A stretch of 41,087 nucleotides of DNA from positions 1-41,087 of the forward strand of contig PYST01000346.1 of assembly GCA_003049485.1 (NCBI GenBank), given 5' to 3'. Origin of the DNA: Ophioceras dolichostomum (lineage: Eukaryota > Ascomycota > Sordariomycetes > Magnaporthales > Ophioceraceae). The position numbers and the translations under genes were made by a program. This document shows positions 1 to 9,455 of the stretch, piece by piece. A model generated the notes under the pieces. It was not told the DNA's origin and did not search any database. It saw nothing but the letters and a program-made list of their open reading frames with translations. Position 1 is the first letter of the stretch. Every line of letters begins with the position of its first letter.

Positions 1-1005
1 CACTGGAGCGGTGTGATGCGTGCTGAGGTGCTTGAGGTGACGGGACTGCGCCTTCATGAGGGCGACGGCCATCAGGATCTCGCTTCGGAGAACCTCGCTG
101 CTGTCGGCAACGGCGCTGTCGGCCACAAGGCCGATCAAGTGCGGCAGCCGGTCATCCTCGATTGCGTACATGCCGAGTGATACGATCTCGTGTCGGTTGA
201 TGTTGTCGCCATCGCCAAGCTCTCCGACATAGAACGGCAGGCGATCCGGCTCGCTCACTTCGCACTCGAACCACTCCGTCTCGCGGCTGAGGACCCCACC
301 CTCAGCATATGGAATATCGACGGCTTCTTTCAGCCACTGTATCCTGTGGATCGCCTCCTGCGATTCATGGCAGCTGTGGTAGCCCCTGTCGAAACAGTCC
401 AGCCCCGCCTTCGCGCTCTCCGCGCAGTGCGCGGCGCTGTCACGGCGCCACCTGCAGCGTCTGCCTTGGGTTTTGTGTAGGTTGCGCTGCGCGAAGCTGA
501 CGATGTCGGCGGTTCGGCCGCGCGGGAGGGGCTCGAAGAACCGCCGTGGGGCGGGGGCGGAATCGTCGCGAGTCTCCTTGTTATCGTGGGCGTCCGCATC
601 GATGTCGAGGTCGTCGCTTCGGAGGATGTCGAGGGCCGTCATCTGCGCAGGGTTGAAGGCCGCGCCGGGAAGGTCCGAGCGGTCTTCCGCGATGCCGCAG
701 AGCTCGAGGAAGCATTGGCATCGCCGCTCTGCTCGCGCTGCGGGGCCCGAGTTGAGACTCGCGCTTCCATGGAGGCTGCTCAGAGGCTGCGAGGTCGATG
801 TTCGAAGAAGGACCGATGATCGCCGGTGCGGTAGAGATAGAGGTGATGGGATGGGTTTGCGGTCTATTGTCCACTGAAGAATTTTTTCTTCTCCGTTGAC
901 TTTGTCGTTGTAGGTAGGATCATGTTCGACGCGGGCGATGATGTCAAGAGTCGGGCGGGATGTAACAGTCTTAAAGGTAAACGCGCCGTCGCCGTGGCAA
1001 CGGGT
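1..1005 (-). CDS. Hypothetical protein A1 (3' end outside window)
   Basis: I do not recognise this family. A single reading frame is open from the stop at 1006-1008 down to base 1, about 334 codons. The first in-frame ATG is only at 640-642, so either translation starts there or an upstream exon supplies the start. The reverse-strand product contains CQCFLELCG near 720-694, then RFFEPLPRGRTADIV, then RCRWRRD, and ends in a Leu/Ala-rich helical stretch that runs off the window. The CQCFLELCG, RFFEPLPRGRTADIV and RCRWRRD segments align by eye with the reverse-strand gene at 2168-2689 (RYFEPFPPNRTSEIV, RCYWRKP), so the two look paralogous. The gene is divergent to the plus-strand ORF at 1439. 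No signal peptide or membrane segment is visible. The existence of a gene is fairly likely; its 5' limit is uncertain. Confidence 0.5.
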
Positions 1006-1438
1006 TCACCGCGCCGCGACCCCACTCGCGCCCAAGGAGCATTGGCAGCGGTCCGGTCCCGCCCACCTGGGAGTCGGCACTCCGGATCCACTCTCATCCT
1101 CAGGGCTGATAGGATCCATTGTCCCATCGGTGCCGGAAAGGCTGATTGTGATACTGAGGGTCCTTGGAGGTGATGGGAAACCCGAAATTCGGTTACAGGA
1201 AGACAGAGCAGCTCAAGGTTCCGCCTTCAGTGTGTATCCTCTGCTCTGGTCTCTTCCGGAGGCTCGAGCCTGCCTGCATCACTTACACACGCATACAATG
1301 CACCCTCATGTGTATCGAACGGAGTCATATAGAACACGAAGGCACGCACGAACAATATACACGCATATACGATAAAGACGTACCCACCCCCCACCAACCA
1401 ACCCACACATTCATATACTCCATACCCCACTCAGAATC
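1006..1438. other. Intergenic region between divergent A1 and B1
   Basis: This interval lies between the upstream edge of the A1 open frame and the B1 start codon and probably holds promoter elements for both. It contains a CA/AC-rich stretch (about 1285-1420) with pyrimidine-rich sequence just before the B1 ATG, as is common in fungal leaders. I see no clear TATA box or RNA gene. Confidence 0.4.
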
Positions 1439-2100
1439 ATGAGTGCAAAGGTTTCAGGGAGTCCAGATTCACCAGAGAAATGGGCTGAGATGGTTCGCGG
1501 CGAAGGGCTCAACCCTGAAGCTATGTCTGTGTCAGCCAGCGATTTCAAATCCGCGTCCAAACTGAAATTCGGCCATTTCCTTCACCTCAAGGCGATCTGG
1601 CTCAACGAGACCCGGGAAGGGCTTGATCCCGAAGAGTTCATCCCTAGCCCCGTGTGGACCAAGGCGAGAGGAGAAAGCCCTAAAGACTTCGTAAACGGCA
1701 TCAAAGATACCAGGACCCGCAACCCCCGGGCCCTGATCCACAGGGGCGGCTGAAGAAGAGCCTATTCTCCATCCACCACTCTCACCTCCACACCATCGAG
1801 CGCCAACGCAGACCGCCGGGCGAGCCGATCGAGGCGTCGCCCAAGGTGTCCTTCGCGCCGGCCACCCCGTCGTCTTCGCCGAGGACGAAGTACGAGATGA
1901 TCGTCAACCTGACCCTCGTTGACTTCCTGGACCTGATCAGCCTCGACTGCAGCGTCCTTGAATTATGCGTGTGCAGTTCACATCTTCATACCGATTCATA
2001 CTATCTCCGATGCGAGGATCCAGAAAACGTGCCGAGAGGTATTAATTTCCCGGCCATTGGCCGCCGAGGACGCCCCTTAAACACCAAGAGAAGGAGGTAG
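1439..2100 (+). CDS. Hypothetical protein B1, probably two exons
   Basis: I do not recognise this family. The first ORF starts at ATG 1439 and contains PEKWAEMVRGEGLNP and later KFGHFLHLKAIW. The frame stops at 1751-1753, but a candidate phase-0 intron (GTAAAC at 1691 to CACAG ending at 1743, 53 nt) joins it to an open frame that continues to 2100. The joined part includes HTIERQRRP and VNLTLVDFLDLISL. The intron lacks a well-placed branch site, so a frameshift is an alternative. Two segments (EWAAMVRREGLDP-like and IERQ) recur in the broken plus-strand copy at 3241-3803. The C-terminal boundary is not certain; a further intron near 1967 is possible. No known domain is visible. Confidence 0.42.
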
Positions 2101-2167
2101 GTAGGTTAGGGGAGAATAAGGAGGATTAGGGTTAAAGGCAAAGGAGGCAAAGGAAAAAAAAAGAAAC

Positions 2168-2689
2168 TTACGAACGTTTCCACATCGTTTGACGGACGAT
2201 CGAAGTGGCCTTGGGCCAGGTATCAAACGCGTCGCTGAGCCAGGCCATCCGAAGATGCGCCGCATAATACGAGTACCATATTCCCGCGTTAAGAGTCAAT
2301 GAGGTGCCGACGACTTCTAGGTCGACCGCTGCGGGGGGAGTATCAGAAGGTTTCCTCCAGTAGCAACGCGTGCCATCGCCACTCCTGCCGTTGCACTCAC
2401 TCACGCTGAGTTGCACATGGTCGACTATCTCGGACGTGCGGTTGGGCGGGAAAGGCTCGAAGTATCGGGGGCACACGCCGTCCAGCGCGCTGGGACGATC
2501 TTCGTCACTGTCCACGACGAGATCCGGGAGCTTGCGGATACGGAGCGCCTCACACTGGTCGCTGTCGAACGCGGTGTCGGCCGTCTTGTTTAGAGCCGCC
2601 TTCATCCAGTGGTAGAACTCGCGAAAGCTTTCTCGTTGGTTGTGAATGGCAACATCATCCTTATCGGACGCAGAAACGGTGGCTCCCAT
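2168..2689 (-). CDS. Hypothetical protein A2, paralogue of A1
   Basis: The frame is open from 2836, but the upstream edge has only a GTG, so the first real ATG (2687-2689) is taken as start. About 173 aa are read: an acidic mid-region followed by RYFEPFPPNRTSEIV, RCYWRKPSD and an aromatic C-terminal part (IWYSYYAAHLRMAWL). These blocks match A1 in order, although A1 carries an extra His/Cys-rich stretch after RCRWRRD that A2 lacks. A strong donor (GTAAGT, reverse strand, 2171-2166) overlaps the apparent stop, so the protein may continue in another exon or be truncated. A plus-strand B-type gene lies divergently upstream, as for A1. Function unknown. Confidence 0.42.
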   Translation of the reverse strand: MGATVSASDKDDVAIHNQRESFREFYHWMKAALNKTADTAFDSDQCEALRIRKLPDLVVDSDEDRPSALDGVCPRYFEPFPPNRTSEIVDHVQLSVSECNGRSGDGTRCYWRKPSDTPPAAVDLEVVGTSLTLNAGIWYSYYAAHLRMAWLSDAFDTWPKATSIVRQTMWKRS

Positions 2690-3240
2690 GAGGCACCGCG
2701 GGCAGGCAGATTCTGACGGGAGGGAGGGAGGGACGGTTTGGGGGCGATTGAGGTTTCTTACAACCCGGGAGGAGGCCTGGCCGGCCGGCTTCTTTTTGTA
2801 CGCGTGTGTTGATGTTAGCCACCGACTGTCACTCACTCATCAAAGGCCGACCCGTGAAGGCCGGGCCCCAGAGCTCCGGCCCGGCAACTCCACTCCGATC
2901 CGAGGGTTGCTTCTTTCATCCTTCTCGCCACTTGGGCATTGTTCATTCATCATTAAGCCAAAGGCAGTTCTGCGCTGCTCAAATAATGCAGGGACTTTGT
3001 CTCTTATGCTTATGCCTCTGCCTCAGCTAGCAACGGGTATAAGATCTACGAAGCGTACGCCGACTCTTTCGACTTCCCACTTCCATCCTCGTCCCTCACA
3101 GAACTCGCTTTCCTCTCCACGACCTACCTACCTACTAGGTACCTACCTACTACCCATCAACGCACCAGCACACATCTTGCGACCAGCTCTGCCACGTCGA
3201 CCTTCGGACAAAGTCCGCCACCCAGCTTGGAGCCCCCCGG

Positions 3241-3803
3241 TTGCGGGAAGAATGGGCCGCCATGGTCCGTCGGGTCCGTCGGTCCGTCGGGAGGGGCTCG
3301 ATCCCTCCAACATATCCGGTTTTGCTGGTCTGGAAGACTGCCGCATCAGGCATACGGCCACCCCACAAACCGCGCCACAAACCGCGTCGAGATCGAGCGG
3401 CAGGAGGCTTTCCTGATGGCGGCCTCGATCGCTGCGACGCCTGGAGCGGACACCCCCGGCGTGTTCCGTCGGCAGCAGGTTGACGACGGATCCGGACCGA
3501 TGCTACGACTCCTGGTCTCCCAGGACGGCGACGAGCTGTATCTCACCGTTGCCCAGTACGACGCCGCTTACGAGCTCTACATCTGCAATTACCTGGGCTC
3601 CGGCTCCTCGTCGTCTGAAGCCGATAATGATCTTGCTGATACTGCTGATCTTGCTGAAAAAAATTACCGGCCTGAACCTTGACAGCGAGGCGGACGGCGC
3701 TGTGGTGAATGGTGGCCAGGATGGTGGCCAGGATAGTGGCCTCCGGGGCGAACACGAGGAGGGCTTCCTGATGATGAACCGCTTCGGGCCTTGGGACATG
3801 TAA
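3241..3803 (+). pseudogene. B2, degraded paralogue of B1
   Basis: Protein-like segments are spread over three frames. First comes REEWAAMVRR; then, after a tandem GTCCGTCGG-type duplication at about 3264-3295 that shifts the frame, REGLDPSNISGFAGLED; then IERQEAFLMAAS and an acidic region with DELYLTVAQYDAAYELYI. A second shift at an A7 run (3657-3663) separates DTADLAEK from TGLNLDSEADGAVV, which continues to a stop at 3801-3803. The first segments match B1 (EKWAEMVRGEGLNP, IERQ). Two or more indels suggest a broken gene; assembly error at the repeat and the homopolymer is the alternative. The start codon is not established. Confidence 0.4.
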
Positions 3804-4979
3804 GCTTTCTGTCCGGTATTTCTCGCCATGACGCTGCAAGTGGGGATGTCAGCAATTGATACTACTACCACTCACTGAGTGAGGTGAGAAAAACAAAGGA
3901 GGAAAGGCAACGAGAAAGGGCGAAAACGGGAAATAGAAACTCGGAACTGAATCAGGAAACCAAGGTATCAAAGCTGCACATTGTCGTTAATGCACTACGA
4001 AATGACGAAATGGGTTGGGTGTCTGTCTGTCTGTCTGTCTGTCTGTCTGGTCGATCGGGCAAAGCCACCGGAGAAAAGCAATACAGGCAAATGATGCAAC
4101 CCGCGTGAGTGGTGCCACGTTGAACAAAAATACCTAGTAGGAGTAGTAGAAGCTGCCTCACTCCTCACTGTGTGGCAAGCTGGTGGTGTGTGGCTCACCC
4201 TTCCCGCTCACGACGCCCGATAGCTGTGTGCGTCGAGCTTCGTACCTCAACCTTGACGGCCCATGGGTTGGGTGCATCGCTGCATGTCTTCCTGCATGAG
4301 ACAAGGACAGCAATCATTCGCACGCTCACCCACATACGCTCACGCACGCTCACACCCGCTAACGGGTGGTTGAACCACACCATCTTTTTTCCTTCTGGCC
4401 ATCCAGGATTGGCTGGGAAAATCGTGTCGGGCACCATCGTGCATGGCTTTGTTCTTTCCTCTGGCTGGGGTAAAACTCGGAGATCCAGCATCGGATAAGG
4501 AGCCTCACCACCAGTCACCAGTCGCGCATCAGAGCCCAGCCGAAGCCCAGCCAGAGCCCAGCCAGCCAGTCTCGAGTCTCCAAGACCAGTTTTTCACCTG
4601 CAAACCCGCAGACGCTAGGCGACGCGGACTGCACAAAACCGCCCTTTCCCGCCGCCACCTCCGACGAAAGGAACGTAACCCGTGATAATTTTTTTGGAGG
4701 GGAGAGAACAGTACAACACGACGTTTGGTGGTATCATCATTATTGTCGCGACTCGCATCATTCCCATCGCTTTTAGAATCGTGATATTTCAAATCGTTAA
4801 TTGCAATCGCCGAATTCAAGCGACCATTAATTCCTAATTTTTTCCCCTCTTGCCTGTGATCATTTTATCTTGCGCTGCGATTAACGAGTACGCCCTTTTG
4901 ATCGTGATCGTGATTGACCGACCGACCGACCGCCATCGGAAACAAAGGGCCCCGTCAACCTAATCAACAACATCCCAAG
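3804..4979. other. Intergenic region and leader of the Cys-rich gene
   Basis: No convincing gene. It contains the (GTCT)7 microsatellite, a CCAGCC-type short direct-repeat cluster (about 4529-4568) and AT-rich sequence at 4680-4900. The GACC repeats at 4916-4930 lie in the leader just before the ATG at 4980. Confidence 0.5.
4021..4048. repeat. (GTCT)7 microsatellite
   Basis: Seven uninterrupted GTCT units, noncoding. Confidence 0.9.
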
Positions 4980-6305
4980 ATGCTGGATAATTCACAGGCC
5001 GCCGAACGACTACAAAAGTCGTACCCCGGCTCACGATACTTCCGCGAGTTCGTCTCCAAAATTCGCAAAGACGAAGACGCCGGCAAATACGAGCATCTCG
5101 AGGACTATCCATACGACATCTTCGTGGACCATGAACTGGGCATCAGGCTGTTCCATGCGGGGGTATGTCTTTTCAGCTTACAACCCAACGGCAACGAAAG
5201 CACTCCGCTGACAAAGCCAAAACCCCCCTATCTGCACTCTATTCTATCTAGATCAACCCCTACGACCCAGAACACTTCCGACACCAGCTCTACCTCGTCG
5301 TGACGGACGAAGGCAAGGCCAGCAAGCTCTGCCCGGCTGACACGGTGGTGGCGGCGTCTCTGACGCTGCAGTGGACGAAGCGGGGGGACCTCTGCAACGC
5401 GCTGCAGCTGTCGATCAAGTCGTTCGGCCAGTGCACGTTCGCCTGGTCCGGCGAGAAGAGCTTCAACAAGTGCGGCTGGTGCGGGCACCAGATGAAGACC
5501 TGCCTCTGGCGCAACGACAAGTGGAGGTGGGTGCCCTACCGTCACGGGAGGCGTCTGGGCGAGGGCGAGAAGCACTGCTGTCGGTGGAACAAGGTCGTGA
5601 AGAGGTACGAGTGTGTAAGTGATAGACCTTCCTACTTGCCCTGCATTTTGGTGCCATTTTGGGGCCATTTTTGGTACATTTTGATGCTGATTAATGACTC
5701 CTTCCCTCCAGTGCCGGTGCGGCGACCCAGACAACGCTTTCATGACGCCCCTGGACAGGGACGAGGCCTTCGCACTCCCGCAGTCGGTCCTCCCCGCCAC
5801 GATCAACCCACAGGAGGGTGGCCTCATGGACTCTCACCTAGCGCTGGTGCCCCGGTCCGTGAAGACGGAGCTGGGCCAGGCGTATGGACATCATCCTCAC
5901 CACCAGCGTCCGATCGTCAACAACTTCCACTTCTACGGCAACAACCACATGTATTCGGGCCCGCCCAACCGCATCTTCTCTGCCATCGGCCTCGAGGGCG
6001 TCCCCAAAGGCTTGATCGACCTGCCGTTGACCACCGAAGGCCGTGTCCAAGAGATCGAGGAGGATGACAGAGCCGGTAGCCCACGGCATTGCCATCACCA
6101 CCCATCCGGTCCGGAACCCGATCGAGAGCGAGAGCCAGGCTCACGAGACTCAAGTGCTGGAAGACGACCGACTGTCAGATACGTCAGTCCCAGGGTTGAG
6201 GACCTGGACGACAGCCCAGAAGATGCTAGGGACGGCGGCGTTGCTGCTGCATCTGGAGTGATCGAGGAGATGGCAAGGCTCGAGATCGCAGACGCCAAGA
6301 CCTAG
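4980..6305 (+). CDS. Conserved Cys-rich hypothetical protein (three exons)
   Basis: Exons are 4980-5162, 5252-5614 and 5712-6305. The introns are 5163-5251 (GTATGT...CTAG, phase 0) and 5615-5711 (GTAAGT...CCAG, phase 0). The join is clean and gives 379 aa. Residues 62-182 hold a compact region rich in Cys and Trp: CGWCGHQMKTC at 135-145, then C170-C171, C182-C183 and C185. This spacing suggests a zinc-binding or disulfide-stabilised fold. The C-terminal third is His/Pro-rich, then acidic and probably disordered. No signal peptide or membrane span is seen, so zinc binding in the cytoplasm or nucleus is the more likely inference. A further in-frame ATG at 4914 exists, but 4980 has the better position relative to the leader. 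I do not recognise a named family. Confidence 0.85.
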
Positions 6306-7005
6306 GCGTCAGAAGACGACACCTCGTTTTTCGTCCGTTCTCCTGTAACATCTCTCTTCTTTCTCCAACATACCTTTTTCGTGCATCGCCATGATCGTAC
6401 GATGATATCATACGGAGGAGACAACGAGACAAAGAAACGTACCAAGAGGGATGACCGACACATCAACAATGTATTGTCGTCAGCCAAAGGACGCACCCCT
6501 GTCGACTGCTTTGTCCACAGGCTTGTGTGTCCATGATTCACACCCTGAACAAAGCAATTCTTTCAACCCGCCTCCTCTTCAGGGACATGCCACCCTTCGA
6601 CGCGTATAATCATGTCGGATGGGAGAATTCAGACTCTCACCGGTCTGTCCTCCTCTTCCCAGCTTAGCTTCCTCGCTTTTATCATCCCCAAGAAACCCTT
6701 TATCAATCTCGTCTTCTCTTATTTATCTTTTCCTTCTCAACACCCCGAGGTGGCTCAGCCATCAGCGATCGACAAAATCGCCTCAACTCACGACATTTCC
6801 GGTTGGTTACGGATCCCATATCAACAACTCTTTCTTCAACAGAGTCCTCAGAACAAGACGGGCATTGCCCTCATCGTCCATCAGTTATCAATACCCGGTG
6901 GTACACCAACTGTATCTTGCTCACACACAGATCTACCCCCTCCTGTGGACGTCCAAATCGCCTCATCCCGGCCGACGACTAGCTTCGCATCGCTCTGCCA
7001 CAACG
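6306..7005. other. Intergenic region and 5' leader
   Basis: 3' flank of the Cys-rich gene followed by pyrimidine-rich leader sequence. A 167-codon ORF from ATG 6612 has no domain-like composition and overlaps the better-supported start at 7006, so it is not called as a gene. Confidence 0.5.
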
Positions 7006-8927
7006 ATGTGCAGCTCATTCCTCCGCCGCTACCACTGCGGCCACGACGTGGCCACCAAGGCGACGTGCCTGAACTCCATCCGCATGGACAGCCGCACTGG
7101 CTGCGTCACGCTTGAACCCTGCGGCTCGGAGGCACGCCCACCGATCGTCCCGCCGCTCGCCATGGACTGTCCGCGCTGTCGCAAAGCGAAGGAGGAGGCC
7201 GCCGTCGTACATGACGAGCACACCCCGAGGTGGAGGTGGAGCACCAGAGCGGGCAGGCGTACTTGATGCATATGTGTGAGCATGAGCGTGAGCATGATAG
7301 GCATAACCGCCGTTCACGATCACGATCACCATGACCATCGAGAGCACGACCCCGACCCCGGACCCGTGCACAGAGCTCGCCTCCCGTCCCGGTGGTCTAC
7401 GCCGAGCCAGTGATCGCGGACGAGGAGGTTGGTGGTGATGATGATGACAACGGAGACTGCGACAGCGAAGCCAGCACCGACTCGATGCACACGTCCTTCG
7501 ACCACTGCCGCGGCCGCTCCACCGAGTCCGTGATGCCGTCTCTCCCTCCCATCAGCTCCTTCGGCTACGTCAGCACCCGCAGTCTTCCGATCTCCATCTC
7601 CATCCCGTCCACCAGCAACGCCCGCGACGCCGACGACTTCAGTGCCGACGGCAGCGAAGGCAGCGAAGGTAGTAGCCCTGACTCTCTCACCACGACGTAC
7701 AATCATCAGCATAGTGGTGGTGGTCGTGATCGCAGTCGCAGTCGCAGCCGCAGTCGCAGCCGCAGTCGACCCTCCTCTGTCGAGCCGTCGTCGCCTGCTC
7801 TCTCCGCCCTCAGCGACGGTAGCGGCGGCAGCTCTAGCGGCAGCTCTAGCGGCAGCCCTAGCTCGCTCACGACGAGCTATACCAACCAGCACGGAAGCTC
7901 CCGTAGCCGGTCCTCCTCTCCCGAGCGAGGACGAGACAACCACGCTCACATCGAGCCCCCAATGCGTCATCCTCGCCGTGCCTCGGCCTCGTCCCCGTCC
8001 CAATCATTGCCATCGCCGAGCCCTCCTCCTCCTCCTCAAACCCCGACCTACGACGGCAGCAACGGCAGCGGAGACAGCGTCAGCACCGTCCATTCCCTGA
8101 CAGAGGCGGCCCTCAAACAAGCCATCAACACCAACGTCACCAACCTTTCTCTACCCCTCCGTCCCGCCCCATCATCATCATCCTCATCGGCACCCCAGCC
8201 CTCCTCTCCCTTTCCTCTCTTCCCTTCTCCCCCTTCCCAGCAGCCCCCCTATCGCCCTTTCAGCAACCCCGCCAGCTCCGCCAACCAGGCCGACGACAAC
8301 GGCGACGACGCGGTGGCGGTTCCCCATCCAATCCCCTCCGATCCCCGACGCCGGCGCTGCCGCTGCACCTGCAACTGCCCCCAGTTCGTCGACCACCCGG
8401 ACATCCGGTGCAAGACGTGCGTCGTGCAGGTGCTGCACAAGAAGCGTTCTCGATGCCGGAATCGGGATATGGACCGTATCCTTATGGGGGTGGCTTGGCG
8501 GCTCCAACAGGGGAAGGGGAAGGGGAGGGGGAATGGCGGCGGGATTGGCACGGGTGTGGATTGGGACAGGGGCCGAGACGGTCATGGCGGCAGACGCGGG
8601 GGCGGGTCTACGAGTTCTACGGGTTCAGCTGTTGGTGGTGGTGGTACCACTCAACGCCAATCGACGAGCAGCAGCACCGCCACCACTAGTACTGCTAGCA
8701 CAATCCCGAGCCGCACCGAGTGGGTGGGCAAGGGCGAGAAAGAGAGGGTCTCGGTGCCGGAGGCGTTGCGACTCAGATTGATGCAGCAGAAGAACGGGCG
8801 CAAGACGCACCAGGAAGTGGAGGATGAGTTGGATCAGCTGGAGCAGATGACGGAGGAGGACATCATGCCGCCGCCGTTGAGGCTGAAGAGCTTTGTGAGC
8901 GACGAGGAGTTCGATGACCCCTTCTAG
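7006..8927 (+). CDS. Cys-rich protein with SR repeats; 5' structure unresolved
   Basis: The N-terminus from ATG 7006 reads MCSSFLRRYHCGHDV and carries a CGH and a CPRCRKAK motif, a pattern shared by many fungal putative zinc-binding proteins. The main exon is open to the TAG at 8925-8927. It contains an acidic region, an Arg-Ser dipeptide tract encoded at about 7724-7770, Ser/Pro-rich low complexity, a second Cys cluster (CRCTCNCPQF then RCKTC, encoded at about 8357-8425) and a Gly-rich tail. The joining is unclear. A phase-0 intron 7207-7373 (GTACAT...CACAG) gives one continuous product. Alternatively the coding runs through in another frame (EHEREHDRHNRRSRSRSP), with a frameshift at about 7215-7227 and a TGA at 7332-7334. 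RS tracts are typical of RNA-binding or splicing-linked proteins; that role here is only a suggestion. Confidence 0.65.
7724..7770 (+). repeat. Hexanucleotide repeat encoding an Arg-Ser tract
   Basis: Imperfect CGCAGY units inside the coding region give alternating Arg and Ser. Length variation would change the tract without shifting the frame. Confidence 0.8.
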
Positions 8928-9455
8928 TGAGGGGCGATATCATTAGGGCTTGACTTTGCTTGGCTGGAACGCGGTTCTCGCTCTACTTTTCTAACAGCCA
9001 TCTCGGAAAGTGACTACTTAACCAGTTATTAAGCGAGACGACTACCCGATAACATGGAGTTTCTGGGGTAAATTTGTTTCTGTACCATCCCTTATCTAAC
9101 TTTTTTTTTTCTCCTTGGATCGATTTGGGTGGAATTCTTTTTACTCTGTACCTATCCATGTATGTATGTTAATCCCGGAATTTTCTGCATTTTTCTCTTG
9201 CTTTTCCTTCTAAACCACATAGCAGCATGCTTGTTGCCACTACGTATGTCTTAACTAAGTCCCAAACGTGTTCTCTTCTTCAACGTGCGTCCAGCTTTTT
9301 AATGTGCTTGCGGGAGACCTGACTGCGTATATCTTGGTAGCTTCTCTTGATCGTTTATTCGTTTCTGTTCCTACCTCCTTTTCCCCTAGTCTTGTTTACT
9401 GAGTGATGATATCCAACACCGGCGTTCTCTCTCTTCCAAATACAGCCACAAGTCA
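8928..9455. other. 3' flanks of two convergent genes
   Basis: AT-richer sequence with T-runs (about 9100-9112) between the SR-repeat gene and the 3' end of the HET pseudogene. It probably holds both 3' UTRs. No gene is seen. Confidence 0.5.

Noticed and set aside
6612..7115. 167-codon plus-strand ORF with an ATG before the SR-repeat gene
   Set aside because: Pyrimidine-rich leader translation, and it overlaps the CGH/CPRC-containing start at 7006 in another frame.
7326..8003. 225-codon reverse-strand ORF opposite the SR-repeat gene
   Set aside because: Low-complexity Gly/Ala/Arg/Val translation of the coding repeats on the other strand.
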